DNA from: Progne subis subis
Lineage: Eukaryota; Chordata; Aves; Passeriformes; Hirundinidae
Assembly (NCBI GenBank): GCA_022316685.1
Contig: JAKJHU010000082.1
Span: forward strand, 248,001-312,000
Length of the DNA: 64,000 nucleotides
Reading direction: 5' to 3'
Part shown: in pieces, positions 1-12,887 of the stretch
Layout of the letters: each line of letters opens with the position of its first letter
Position numbering within the stretch: the first letter of the stretch is position 1
Translations under genes and position numbers: made by a program
Notes under the pieces: model-generated
Databases searched by the model: none
The model's input: only the letters and a program-made list of their open reading frames with translations
Told to the model about the DNA's origin: nothing

Positions 1-2326
1 GTGATATAGCTTTAAATAAAGCAAATGTCATAACTAAACAAAACTTGCACCACAACTGGTTAGAATTACCCAGTGCATAGAAATCCAGCAGCCCCTGTGG
101 GTGCCAGGCAGGCTTCAGGCTGCAGCAGGCATTTGTGAGCAAAACAGACACTTGTGGGCAGAAACTTGTGGGTGAAGCAGTGACTGGGGGACCAAGGAAG
201 GCTTAACTCCCTCTGGGCTCTGAGGTGGGGGTGGTGATTCCAGTAACCTTCTTTCCTTCATGAGCTAAATGTTTACTGACGTTGCTGAAGTTTGTGAGAA
301 ATGAGTGTTGAAATAAGACCTTGCAAGCTCACACAGAGTTATGGTGTGAGCTGGAGCCTGGTCCTGTGCTGGGTGTTGTTGGCCTTGGACACTGGGCAGC
401 ACTGTAACTCTAAGGAAGAGATTGGAAACAATGCAAAAGTATCAGTTCATCTGAATATTCCTCCACCCTGCATAAATGTGCAAATGTAGGAATTCTTGAA
501 CTGGAGACAATGTTTTTTTGCTTAATGGCTCTTGATGGATGTTTTCTTTTTGCTTGCACAGTTTTGTGCTCTTCCTGTCAGCCTGCACAGATCCCTGTCC
601 CACACTGGGGTCAGGGATAATCAGCCCACAGGCTGATCTTTGTGACAGACACTGAAAGCAGATTCTATAAAAGTGCTAGACTTGATCACCTTGTAGGTAA
701 ATGAAAATAAAACATTGTTGAAACTCCCTGGAAGGGAGGATTAAACTTTTTCTATTAAATTGAACTCCTTGGTCAAAGAAGTGGAAGATTCAAAGCAGAT
801 GATGTATCAGTGGTTAGAGAAGATAATTATCCTTGAGGTAGTGAGAGAAAAATCACAGCAATTGAAAACTTTCACCCTAGAGGACAAAATTTTTCCTATT
901 AGAAAATCTTTTAGAAGTGTCTTAGGGATTAGAAAAATTAAGTTTGAATACAGAATAAAGATGATCATGTGTGCTTCTCTGCACTTTACACTGAGTGATC
1001 TTGTGATACATTAATCCTTTTTGTTTTTTAAATCATGCCTTAAACAACATGGTAAGTTGCAATCAGTTTTTTTTCCTTATACTCTTCCTCCTGAATTAAG
1101 AAAGAATAAATTGGATGTTTTTTTCTGGGGGTGGTCATGCACACATAAGGTGTGCAGTTTTAGTATTCTACCTGGGAAGTGATCATTTCAGATATGGTCT
1201 GGAAGTATTGGTCCTGATTCTCTGCCCTTTGTATACCAATTTTGTATTGGCAGATAAAGAGCGATGCTCTCACACTGTTGGTGAACCTCTGCGTCAATGT
1301 GCTTGAACCTCTATAAGGTTCCCATTACTGAGGAGGATCTTCCGTTTGAATGTCTAACCTTTCAGTTTGTTTGCTCTGTTGGCGACACCATCATGCCAAG
1401 TGGAGTCGTTTGGATTGAAAGGCTATCCCTGATCAAGCCACTTTGTCCATTGGTTCCAGGTGTTCTGCATTGCATTTCCATTTTTGATCAGTTTGAGGAC
1501 CGAAAATTTGCCAGCTGTCCATGAGAATGTCCCTCGAGGGACATTCTTTATTTTTTTGTTTTTGTTCATTTGTTTACTCCTTCTCATCACAATCTGAAGC
1601 AAATATTAATCTCAGCATTAAGGTCTAAACAGGTAAATTCAATCATCATTGCTTAAAAAAGTCCTCGTGTTCTATAAGGCACATTCCTATGTCCATGTGC
1701 ACATTTCTAGCTCTAGCAATCTGATTATTTTATTCTGCAGATGACAAGCAGCAATTTACTGCTAGTTCTGTCCTTTTGGATCACTGGTTTAGCCCTAAGA
1801 AAAGACTTTTACAGCTGTGTATTAATCACTATGTTTATGAAGGCCTTAGAACCTTAAAGAAAGCAGGACAAATTTTGTACCTTTTGAATTTATATTTGCA
1901 GACTTGCCTAGATCTCCACCAACAAAGTGTATTATTGACCTCTGTTTCTTAACATGCTTTTGTACCAAGACTTATTACCAGGAAATATTCCCATTGGCAG
2001 CTGGGCTGTATGGACATTTTGTTTAGACACAGAACTTTAGAGCCCTTTTAGGAGAATCCTGTCCTTTTCTGGACCCATACCAAGCTTCAGGGATCTGCTG
2101 AGACTCTGTCGTGTGAATTAAATCTTGTAGATTAGCTGCAGTGTCTTAAGAGAACTACTGACAATCTTAATATTTGGCTGTCATGGAAAAATGCAAAAAA
2201 AGGATAATTATTTCATTTTCATTCCAGAGATAAGTAGGAAGGGAAAATATGAGCTTGGTACTTAGTAATACAGTGAAGTCACCTGCAAGGTGCAATTTTC
2301 CCTCTCAAAATAAGTAGCTCCAAGTA
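1..2326. other. Intergenic, nothing recognised
   Basis: Short open frames only, with no family resemblance. No repeat family was recognised. Confidence 0.6.
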
Positions 2327-2332
2327 ATGCAT

Positions 2333-2965
2333 TGTCACAGTGCCTTTCTTGGAGCAGCGACTCCTTCCACCCAGGCTAGCTATGACACTGAGATCAGTCG
2401 GGGAACACTCCTCTGGATCCTGGGAACCAGATGAGCGGCAAAAGGGGTTTCCCCCTTATCACGGGAGAGACCTTGCTGAAGACAGAGGGAGGAGTCGGAC
2501 TCAGTTAGAGGGCAAAGTCCAAGGTGTTTATTCAGTCCCACTCAGAGACATCTTAACCTTAGGGAGTCTCTACCCTGGGCGATGAGCTCTGGGATTAAAT
2601 ACAGGGGAGGGACTAAGGGAGGAGACAAACTAACATCCAATGAGGGACAAGGTGGGAGTAGAACAGGGTTGGAGGGACATTTAGAGAAACGAATGAGAAC
2701 ATAAAGGGAGGATCTTCTTCAGCTCCTGCCCTATCACTCAATGTCCTTACCTGAACTCTCTAGAAGCCAGGAGGAACAATTGAATAACAGGCAGGGCCCG
2801 TAGTAGGGGACTGGGAGGAATATGGGAGGATTGACAGGAAAGAGAGGCAGGGACAAACCTTGGAGTATAGCATTTCTTAGGCGAACATGGGAGTACAGAA
2901 CAAACCATTTGAACGAAAATAAGTAACATAAAATACAATATGAAAATAAATAGCACAACGCAACA
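2333..2965 (-). repeat. Solo LTR with perfect 6-bp target duplication
   Basis: The 633-bp element is flanked on both sides by ATGCAT (2,327-2,332 and 2,966-2,971). On the minus strand it starts TGTTGCG and ends TGTGACA. It has a TATA-like TGTATTTAATCCC and an AATAAA (plus-strand TTTATT near 2,528), in LTR order. A 6-bp duplication is typical of ERVK-type integration. No internal viral sequence is next to it, so it is a solo LTR. Confidence 0.85.
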
Positions 2966-3719
2966 ATGCATAATAAATATGAGCGTGAGCTGTGAAAGCA
3001 ATGAGAGTACTGCTGAATATGCTTTGCCTATAGATTTATTTCTCTCATGATTTCATTTTTCACTTGTAAATCACAGGATGTTTATTAAATATTCTCTTAT
3101 TTAAGCACAAGTAGCTTATCAGATACCATACCTAATGTGCCCACAAATTGCCTGTGGTCTTTTCTGCATGTGAGGCTTAACATAAGAAATGTCAGAAGAA
3201 AAAATGCTTTACATTAAACTTGGGGCTAGAAATATAACAGGCTTTCAGTAATGATATATGATCAGAATTATGCAAAGATGATGAAAAGATCCCAGTGGAA
3301 TTCTGTTAAAAAATGTTTCCCTTTTGGGAGTATCCTATGAAACCAATTAGGAATAAACCCAAGAGGATTCTACTGAATTTGTTTCAAACAGATACTGTAT
3401 GTAATAAAGAGCAATTGGTCTTTTTGTAGGGCTTTCTTTTTTAATCAACCTTCAGAAGATCATGAATAATTATACCTCTGCTAGCAAATCTCGGAGATTT
3501 TTAACCTGGTTTTAAAAATCTGCAATAATTTCCCAGAGGACTTAATTTTTTATTTTGTCACTATGATCATATTCTTTAGGATAATCACTCATTTCTTTTC
3601 TGATACTTTTGAGAATTGAGTCTTTTTATGTAGGCTCACCAAACCTTGATGTAGAAGAGCCATATTTTGGTTCCTTCAGAAGCCCCTTTATGTCTACTCT
3701 TGAAATTCCTATCTACCAT

Positions 3720-4308
3720 TGTTGCGGCGCCTTAAGCGTGGTCTCCACGCTCGCTCGGGCTAGCTCAGGCACCACAGCGTGGAAAGGTACGGACAGCTGG
3801 CCACGCCAGCTAATCGATCCTGTGGGGTCTTGACTCCCACGTGACCTCGGCAGTAGGCACAGGTGGTGCAAGGCAACGACAGCAGAGATAGAAAGGCAGA
3901 CTCTGCTGAGCGGGTCACAAGATTTTATTGGAGCCCTGGCGCGGGACCTCCTCACCTCCAGGTAACTGCCCAGGCAGAGCGCCCCAGGCTGCTTGCCAGC
4001 ACCTTTTATTTGGGAGTAGAACAAGGAGAAGAGGCAGGGGGTGAGCAAATCAGGGATCACCAGGGAGGGGTCACACAGATGAATGATATTTTCATAAACC
4101 AAACATAATTGATGGGGAGGGACCCCCTCTGGATCTGACCTATCACTCAATGTCCTTGGAAAAACTTTCTAGCTCCAGGGGAAGGCCGCGAGATGACAGG
4201 CAGACCCCAGAGGAGGGGGGTGGGGGATTGACATATAACAGTTGGAGGGGAGAAAAACAGGGAAAGACCATTAGGGAGAACAAACAGCCATGATGGTGAC
4301 AGGTTACA
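3720..4308 (-). repeat. LTR related to the one at 2,333 (approximate ends)
   Basis: The minus strand would start TGTAACCTGTCACC and end GGCGCCGCAACA. AATAAA is at about 3,924 (plus-strand TTTATT). It shares with the 2,333 element the block CCTATCACTCAATGTCCTT (2,732 and 4,139 on the plus strand) and a similar start region. No target duplication was found, so the ends may be wrong or the flanks have decayed. Confidence 0.65.
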
Positions 4309-4961
4309 ATTTTTCTTCAATTTCTAAGACTATCTAGACTACCTGTAATGGTTTTAGTTACAAACCGGGCGGAAACGCTAATTATTGTAGTGGTTTTATG
4401 TTTGCCAAATTCTGTTTGCAAAATTTAGTGTAGTGGTCTTAGTGTTTACTCTCTTTTTGTGGGAGTAGATTAGGGGAAGCAAAGCAGACTTAAGCTTAAA
4501 AATAAACAAATAGTTTTATTAACATATTAAAAGAATAATATTAACACATTTTAACGTATTATTATATTAACACATTAAAAGAATTAAAAAGTTGAAAAAA
4601 AAAAACCCCAAAGCCCCCAAAATGAAACTTCAAAACACTCTTCACTTCCCTTAACAAACTGTTAACTTTCCTACAAACAACATAGAGACACTCAATTTGT
4701 GATTCTCGGTAAGTTTCACCATTTAAACATAATCTTTCATCACTTTGGGAGAGGAGGCTCTCTAGAGTTTTATGGGGACATTTGCCACAAGACAAAAACA
4801 GTCTTGTGGCTCTCAATGTCACAAATCTGCAACTGCCTGGAGTTTTTACAGATTGTGCAGTCCCACCCATTTGCAGCCTTTCCCTTGGCTACTCATGGGC
4901 CTCTCAGTGTATCCAGGGTACTGTTTAAGAATGCTTCCTCTAGTACAAAATAAGGATTCTC

Positions 4962-5115
4962 CTCTATCTCTAAAATTGTTGCTATCTCAAAAGAAAATAG
5001 AGACCTCCTTTTACCCCTGGAACGAAGGGCTTCAAATCACTTTCTCTCTAAAATCATCTTTGTCTCAAAGGCTGAGACCTCCTTTTACCCCAGGAGTGAG
5101 AGGCTTTAAGACTTC
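4962..5115. repeat. Two-copy tandem repeat of about 75 bp
   Basis: Both copies contain TCTCTAAAAT, then TCTCAAA, then GAGACCTCCTTTTACCCC followed by a GGCTT block. The copies are diverged, so the duplication is not recent. Confidence 0.7.
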
Positions 5116-5138
5116 CACTTAAATCTCAATCATAACTG

Positions 5139-5808
5139 TTGTAAATAAACAGGGAAGGAGATAAATTAACTCCTTTAAATGCCTTTATTAGAGAAATCAG
5201 CTCTGGGTGGGGGCTTGAGGGGCTGCGCAGGCCACTTGCTGCTCCCTTTGGCAACACAGAGGAGGAGGTGCAGATAGCTTCGCTTCACAGCAAGGCTGGG
5301 ACTTCCATCCTTACGGGCGTTCCCGGGAAGTCACTTTTGGGCTCGTTGTTCAGGGGTGTCTCGCCAATAGGGAACAATTCAGGTCACCGTGACCGAATGA
5401 AACGTCTTTGGCTAATGTCCTTACCTCTGCGCCAGGCCAGAGGTACTACTTTCAGTTCTGGATTCTCCTCTGGTTTTCTGTTTTGAGAGTCCTTTGTTCT
5501 AAATGGATCCCAGAATTCCAGTGTCTCCTTTATTTGCATATCAGGTGCCAATCTGAGGAGCAGCAAGGGCAGTACCTGATAAAGGGACCAGGGATATACA
5601 GGAAAGGAGTAAATAGGTGAAAAACCATTAATAGGGTGAACATTTTAATTAACAAACAGGAGTGAATAAGATGAAAATCAATACTAAAACAGGAATTTGG
5701 CAAACTCTTTAAGCTTAGCAAACCAGAACAAACACCAACAATCCTAATGGAATCTTAACAATTAAGTAACTAAGACTTAAATCACTTAGATACCACTTGT
5801 TTGTAACA
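5139..5808 (-). repeat. Probable nested LTR
   Basis: The minus strand starts TGTTACAAACAAGTGG and ends TTTATTTACAACA, about 670 bp, with AATAAA close to the 3' end (plus-strand TTTATT near 5,186). Flanking 5-mers ATAAC and ATATC agree at four of five positions, which is weak support for a 5-bp target duplication. Confidence 0.45.
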
Positions 5809-7072
5809 ATATCAATCCCCAACTTTGACTAGAACTAGAATTCCCCCAAACAACATTAAGATGTTACAAAAACCAGTCCATTTCTCTATAGTTTACACCA
5901 GAGAAATCTGGTTAAAAATGTCCACTTCCTCAATCCCTCCTTTCAATAATCTTTATCAGTTTTTTCACTCTTGCTCCACTGACTTCATGCTGTGTCTTTT
6001 CTACATCCACTCTGTCTTTTTCTTTTCTCTCTTTCAAGGAAGGGTTAGGACTTGGAAGCTTCATGTTGCCAGGAAAGGGTTAAATCTGCCCAGGCCTGCA
6101 GTGGCCATGTGATTTTTGCCTGGCAGAGGCAACAGTCTTTCCCCCACTGCATCTCAGATTGGCTGGGCTTTTCCCTACCAGGTTTTTCTTCTCTGCCTAA
6201 GAACTACCAGAAGAGGGGAGGGGGAGAAGAGCTCTGCCCAGCCCTCGGTGACAATCAGGGTGGCTTCAGCCCAACTGGGCCCATAGCTGTTATCAGGGGC
6301 CCGGTGGAGATCTTTCCCTGCTCTGGGGACCCTGCGGCTCTGAGGAGGTTTTTCAAAGTAGTTGATGTTAAGCTGCAACCTCTCCTTCTCTGCTGGAAGC
6401 CAATGGAGCCTGGCTAGGTCCCCCAAAGCAGGGGGGTGGGGGGAGCAGCAAGCCCCATTGAATGTTACCTGTTCAGCTGACCAGGAGGAAAAGGGCTGAC
6501 CCGAACAAAATCAGGTATATGGGTACTTCCCAAAGTCACATTCAACATTCTCCGTGGTCAAAGCAAATGCCAATATCCCAAACTGGCTTCTGATAGGTCC
6601 CTGTCCTTTCTAAAACAATTACAAGGTCCTGACAGGGAAAACAGTCCACATTCTTCTCTAACTAAAAACAAAGCTGTGCCAACCCATGACACTATTCCAA
6701 AAGTTGTTTGTAGTTGTCCTTAGTTTTCTGTTACAACAAGTGTTCTCTGTCTGGTCCATCAGAATTTTGTCCAGTCAAGTTCAAATCTGTGTATAAGTAA
6801 GAGAGATATATTAATAAGAACTGTGATGGGAGTGTTGTGGAGGTAACTTGGTTTACTTGGTTTGTTTCTCCAGCTCCCCATCCCGCTGTGCCATGGAGAC
6901 ACAGCCAGGCAGCTGAGTCCTGGGTTCATTCCCATGGACCATCACACATGGACTTGGCTGATAACTAATGGCACCTACTTCTAACATAGTGTCAGAGGGT
7001 AGAGTGGAAGCCAGACTCAGAAGCTGAACAGCTACATTTTAAAGAATATTTTGGCTTAGAGCTCTATAGGGG

Positions 7073-7099
7073 AAAAAAAAAAAAAAAAAAAAAAAAAAA
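7073..7099 (+). repeat. A27 run followed by T/G-rich stretch
   Basis: 27 consecutive A, then from about 7,133 to 7,200 a TG and T/G-rich low-complexity stretch. Confidence 0.9.
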
Positions 7100-7470
7100 G
7101 AAAGAAGACATTTTATAGGGTAAAAGGATTAGATTTTTTTGTGTGTGTGTGTGTTTTGTTTTTTGGGGTTTTTTTTTGTTTTTTTGGTTTTTTTGTTTTC
7201 CTGAAGGTTAAAAGATCCTATCTGGAAATTCAGCAGTTAGAAGCAGTTGTTTAAGTACTTAGTAGCTGCCTAGGGAGGAGAAAGGGGGCTTTCCTGAAGC
7301 AAGCTGTGTTTTAAGAGGACAGGGTCTCTACTACCATCAGTTCCTGCATATTTTCCCAATTGATTCTATTTCTTTCTATTTTATAGATATTTTAGTGTTT
7401 GCGGCTTATGAGTTCTAGTTACTGTCTGTTAACAATACTTTCCATGTTTCTTGTAAAATCCGTTCATGAT

Positions 7471-8126
7471 TGACACGGCCACAGCTTGTCAGAGAGCCCT
7501 TTCTGCTAGCCCAGGCTGCTGCACGAACCGTGCCAAGATAGGGGCTGCCCCCAAGCCCTCTTGAGGCCCAGGCAGCAGTGCAGAGCAGGAAAGCTGCATC
7601 TGCTCTCTAGCGAGGGGCCAGTTCATACACTGTGTCTAGGAGCAGCAGTGAGGAAAGAAGGAGGGACTCTTGTGTGCTTCACCCAAGAATAGGTTTATTC
7701 CCGGATGATGAGGCAGGGACAACAGTCTTCAAACAATGGGGAACATGAGGTTTGAACTGAGGGATGGGCAAGGGGTGGATTCCAGACATCAACCAATAAA
7801 GGAGAAACACAGGAGGGGCTCAGTCAGGGACTGAAAGTCAGGTAACTAATCAGGACACAGATGAGGAGGGCACACAGCAGCTTAACCAATGGCATACTGA
7901 GTATCATAGAACCTTGCAGAAGGAGGGAATGGAATCTGAGGGGATTGACAAACTGGACGGCATGTCCAAAGGAAGGATCGGGAAAAAGCTGCTTGGATTT
8001 AGGCAAGATTGGCATGGAATTGGGCAGGGTTTGGGGTTGGAGGTCATTGAGGGGGGAAATCTCAGAAGGTACCAAACAAACAAGGGGATACAGAACAGAC
8101 TGTTAGGGACAAAACACACTGAAACA
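7471..8126 (-). repeat. Solo LTR, ERVK-like
   Basis: The 656-bp element on the minus strand starts TGTTTCAGTGTGTTTTG and ends GCCGTGTCA, with AATAAA (plus-strand TTTATT near 7,690). Flanking 6-mers CATGAT (7,465-7,470) and CTTGAT (8,127-8,132) differ at one position, which is consistent with an old 6-bp duplication. Length and order resemble the LTR at 2,333. Confidence 0.7.
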
Positions 8127-9090
8127 CTTGATATAACCTGATTTGGATAAAATACACTATTAAGGAACTTCTACTTCTGTGTGCTTTGCCACAGAGTAAC
8201 TAGAACTTTGAGCAAACATGTCATGTCATGTTCTGTTTCAGGTTACTTATTTGGAAAGCCTGGTTTACTAGATTTAACATTTGAGGTCTCTAGAAAGGAG
8301 TAGACAAATGGACAGCTTAATAAACGAGGAGCTTCTGGGATGAATAAAATACTATCATTACAGGACTCAAACAATTGAAACTTGAAATATTTCTGGACTA
8401 CCTGCCTTGCTGCTACACAATGGGCAGAATAGCCTGCCTCTTCTGAAAGTACTTAATGTAGCCAAGGAGCATGACTGGAAATACAGGTGGCATTTGTCTA
8501 ATGAGAAATGAAGAATTTAAGCAATCATGATCATAACAAATGTGTGATACAAGGAAGGCAAAATTAGCCTCAGGTGTTTGGATCTGGTACACATCAATGG
8601 AGCTATTTGGAAGCAAAGTACCCTCAGAGTGAGTCAGGGGATACTGGGCTTTGAGCCTTTAAGGGCCAACAATCTCTTTATAGACACAATAAAGTAGGAA
8701 TGCGGTAAGTATTCTATTAAAATAGAAAATAAATATTTTCATGGCTTGCAAGAAGGAGGAAGCCAGGTATGACTCAGAGACACAGTTTTCGCACATTTGT
8801 GGAAGCTGAGTAACTGGAAGCAAACCTGGCATTTGAATAGCCTCATCTTGTAACTCCTTAAAAGTCAATCACAACTGCAGTAGACTGGAGTTGCACAAAA
8901 TGAATGCACTTGAACAATTGCAGGTGCCTGACAATGCTAATCAAGCCCCATGGATAAGAGTCCTACACTGCACTAATTACTGTAGTTATAAACCCACTTC
9001 TTGCCACTGGCCTCACAGACCCTGCTTGCATAATCTCATTTCACCCAGCTTCTCCCTGTTCCTCCTCTCCCTCAGTATCCAAACTGCTTT

Positions 9091-9473
9091 TGTCTTAGAA
9101 CTCTGTAGTTCTGTAAAGTGCCACAATTTCACTGAAACTTCCTTCTTTATTGTTGCCTTGCCCACGAGACTAGACACCGCCGAAGGTAAAGGAAGAGTCT
9201 TGACTCTCTGGCTTGGTAGATAGTTCTGCTTTTATGCTTATGTCCTGCTCAGCCTTGAGACCCTATCCGATGGAAAGCCGGAGGAGCGCTGGCCCCTCCC
9301 TGGCCGTGGCTTTTTCCCCCCGGGGGCAGGGCCCATGGGCAGTACCCAGAGGCATTGCCCAATCAGTGGTAAAACAGCATTAGGTTACATCTCAGTGAGG
9401 GGGGTGGGCACAGCTGAGCGGGACAGATAGAAAAGAACATTACAAATATAAAGCCAATTAATGCACCACAACA
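9091..9473 (-). repeat. Solo LTR, about 383 bp
   Basis: The minus strand starts TGTTGTGGTGCATTAATTGG and ends TTCTAAGACA. A TATA-like CATAAAAGC and an AATAAAG lie in the expected order. CTTT occurs directly on both sides (9,087-9,090 and 9,474-9,477), a possible 4-bp target duplication. Confidence 0.7.
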
Positions 9474-10194
9474 CTTTATGCTCTTAAGGATCCAGGGTAA
9501 TGCTGGGGGAAAGTGTTCCCCTTGTCCTGCTGGATACGTGAGCTCAGAACAAAATCACTCCAAGGCAAGGAGCTATTTTGTGGTAATTTCCAAACCGTGA
9601 CACCTTTTGAGCACATCTCATACCCTTACAGAGGCCTAGATCTGTCTCCATTTGGTTTTCCTTTGGAATAAGGGGAGATGTGAAGCTAAAATCAAGGCTC
9701 ACACTTTGTCCTGAGTCTTCCTGTGAACCTTATCCCTGTGACAAGCGCACGGCTGCTCTCAGTTGCAGACAAACCTTCTCTTTGCTGTACAGAAGCAATC
9801 ACTATCAAGAACCTGATGAACCAGAGCTGCCTCCCCATCTGTAACTTAATTACTTGTCAATTTGTAGCTTTCGCAGTGAGTGTGTGTGAGAGAGGATGTG
9901 CCACCTGCAGTGTCCTTGAGAGAGCAGGCTGGGGCAGCCTGCAGCTGCCCACTGCCCCGCGGCTGTGCGTCTGTGTGGCCAGGGAACATGAGCACAGCTG
10001 CTTACAAGTGGGGGCTGATGCTCAGCACACAGCTCTTCTGGGATGTCTGGCTGACACCGGCAATCCTAACAGATTGCAGGAGAGCATGGAGCATTTGGCA
10101 GGGAGCAAAGCTGCCCCACTGTAGTGAAGATGCAGGGCAGGGCAGGTTGGAAAAACTTCTTTTAACCAGCAAGCTGTATGCTATGGACTACGAG

Positions 10195-10800
10195 TGAGAG
10201 TCCATAGCAATGCAGAGTCCCTAGGCAGGTGCAAAGTACAGCTGCTTTATTGCAAAAAGACAGGTCTTTTTAAGCAGTTGGGCCTTTATCAGTTAGTTTT
10301 AAATCATAACAAACATAATTCAACCAACCACCATATATTGGCAATTGAGACATGGGGATTTTACAAGTTCTGATGATAAGCTGTATTTATTGAGCATACA
10401 AGGGTTTTTCTTGTATGGCACTTACATAGGATTCTGGTTTTGGTAACAATTTCCCAATGGTTATACATTCTTCATGACATCAGTTACTTGATAATCATTA
10501 CAAAGTTTCACAAAATGTTTCTTGGTCACTTCTACCCCAGCGAGCCTTTATCTGTGTCTGTTTCTCCCATGGCTTCTGCTCGATCAGGCCTAAGATCAGG
10601 CTCATTTATGAGTTCCATTTATACTCTCTGTTCAATTCCCCATAACCATACACTGCGATGTGAACACACTATGATTATATAACTTGTTTTTCTGCCTCTC
10701 ATTCAGCTAAGTCACTTTCCCATAGTCTTTTTCTACGTAGCTGAAGTAACAGGCCTGATCCATGATTTTACAAGGCCTTACTTTTGTAAGGTTTTACCTG
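10195..10800 (-). repeat. LTR-like segment (approximate ends)
   Basis: On the minus strand an AGTATAAATGG TATA-like box is followed about 370 bp later by CAATAAAGCAGC (plus strand 10,246-10,252). That is LTR promoter and poly(A) order. The ends were not resolved. Confidence 0.4.
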
Positions 10801-12154
10801 TATGCAGCAATGGACTTGTAAAAAAAAAAAAAATATAAAAAAAGAGTCTGAGAATAAATGTGTATTTCAGAGCACCTTTTGTCTAAGCCTGAAGCAAGAT
10901 AAGTTTTATTTAAAGGGAAAAAATCAAATCCGTGAGGGAATTATTATTTTAAGAGACACCTCTTTCTGAGGTGGATATACAGTGGAAACCAATGTTCTTC
11001 TGTCTTGCTGACACTTCTAGGAATAAAAACATTTGTTCTGTTTGTCCTTCAGCACTTTATTGAACTTCAGAGCCCAGTTCACTTTGAATTCATTCTTAAT
11101 GAAGCATAACTTGTAATTAATAGCAACTATGGAATCTAGATAGTGTAATAGAAATTTCAGCTGGACACAGAATCTGATCCAAGTAGCAAAGTCTGGCAAA
11201 GCCCAGTTGTGACGAACTCCAGAGATTTCAATTCACTTCCTAGTAACCGTGCCCATGAATCACTGCCCATGTAAAAAAAAAAAAACCTGTTTCTTAGCCC
11301 CTTTACTTGAGTCAAAGGATGTCTTAATAACAGTATCAGTGAGGCACAGTGCACAAATACTTTAAGACAAGCATGCTACAGAAAATTGGAAAAAAAAAAT
11401 CCTGTATTAAAAGTCAGCTTGACAGCTTTGTAAAGCTAGGAGGGTATTTTTAATAGTCAGTTCTTCCTTTGTGAAGATTTTAGAGGGACTTTTGATATCT
11501 TGGATGTCCAGAGTCTTTTAGTAGGCAGTAGTGAGCCTGAGCAAACAAGCTGTGTGAAATACAAGGTGACTGTGTGGAACTTTGGACAGAGATGCCCAAC
11601 CTGATTTTCCAGCTTCATGAGCTCAGGCCCAGGAGCCTTGACCAACCTTTCTGTGCCCTTCAAACATATCTTCTAGGTTTCCTCACAAGCAGGGAGGCAG
11701 TTCCCCTGCATTTCCTTGGCAGCACATCCAAAGTGCTCAGCCCTTCCCAATCCATCTGCCTTTGTATCTTGGATGTCGCTGCACCTGCAGTACTGTTTAT
11801 CCACAGATAAACTGCTAAACTGTTAATCTGAGTTGTTTGTGCTTGTCAATCAGACAGGTTGGGTGCCTTACATTCCCATCTCATCCTCTCTTCCAGAAGA
11901 AACAAAACACTTTACAGAGTTAACTAATCAATACATGAAGTGCATTAGATAAGCAACAAATGTTTTGTTTCATCTAGTCGTTGATCTTTTCATGTTGACT
12001 GAATGAGAGCCTTAGTTTAAGACTAGATATTTACTAAAAACTATGCTAGAAGAAGGGATGAATAGTATATAAAGACAGATAAATTCTACTAAGGTAGTTA
12101 AATCTGATACAGTGCCTAATTTGGATCATCCAGGTTTTAACAGGTAAAATTTAG

Positions 12155-12540
12155 ACACCAGGGGAACAGCGTGTGTTCTGCCATTTGAGAGGGTCATGAG
12201 GGATCTTATCAAAGTGTATAAGTATCTCAAGAGACATAGAGGAGTACTGTGTCTTTGCAGCAGTGCCCAGTGACAGAACAAAAGGCAATGAGTACAGTGT
12301 GAAAAACAGGAGGTTCCCGCTGAACTTCAGGGAATACTTTTTACTCTGAGGGTGTTGAACAGTGGCAAAGGCTACCCAGAGAGGTTGTGGAGTCTGTATC
12401 CTTGGAGGTGCTCCCAAACCATCTGAATGTGGCTCTGGGCAGCCTGCTCGAGGTGTAGAGGTCCTGCTGGAGCAGGGGCTTGATCAAGCGGACCCCCAGT
12501 GGTACCTTCCAGGCTCAGCCATTCTGTGATTCTGTGACAC
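12155..12540 (+). repeat. CR1 LINE 3' fragment
   Basis: It contains typical CR1 blocks such as AGGGATCTTATCAAAGTGTA, GTGCCCAGTGACAGAACAAA, GGAGGTTCCCGCTGAACTTC and CCCAGAGAGGTTGTGGAGTC. It ends in the CR1 terminal repeat ATTCTGTGATTCTGTGA. It is 5'-truncated, as usual for CR1. Confidence 0.95.
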
Positions 12541-12777
12541 AGCATCATCTCCGCCATACCGGGCCAACAGTAAAGAGATTTAGCTTTCAGACTGCAGTGT
12601 CTCCTCTGAGGTAGTAAGTAGTAATCATTGTGGGTCTTGAGGAATTTCTGCATCTCTCAAATTCCCAGTTATGCCATCAACCTCCTGGTGTAGTTTGGTC
12701 TATGATTTTCAGGCTTCCTTGGATTATAGACTACTTTAATCAGTGATCAAGATGATTCCTCATCTCCACTGATGACC

Positions 12778-12842
12778 TGTGCTGGCTTGAAAGCAAAACC
12801 AGTGAGAGACTCCAAGTCAGAAAAAAACCAATCTAATAGGAG

Positions 12843-12887
<45 letters not shown>

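Larger units (their letters stand above)
4397..6691 (-). repeat. LTR-derived composite region (approximate)
   Basis: The minus strand begins TGTCATGGGTTGGCACAG at 6,691, a start typical of avian ERVL-type LTRs, and could end near CCACTACA at about 4,397. AATAAA on that strand lies at about 4,515. A second LTR-like unit (5,139-5,808) appears nested in it. A roughly 75-bp tandem duplication lies at 4,962-5,115. No viral protein was recognised. Ends and the one-element interpretation are tentative. Confidence 0.4.

Noticed and set aside
3713..4150. A 145-codon minus-strand open frame
   Set aside because: It lies within the LTR at 3,720-4,308 and is explained by LTR sequence.
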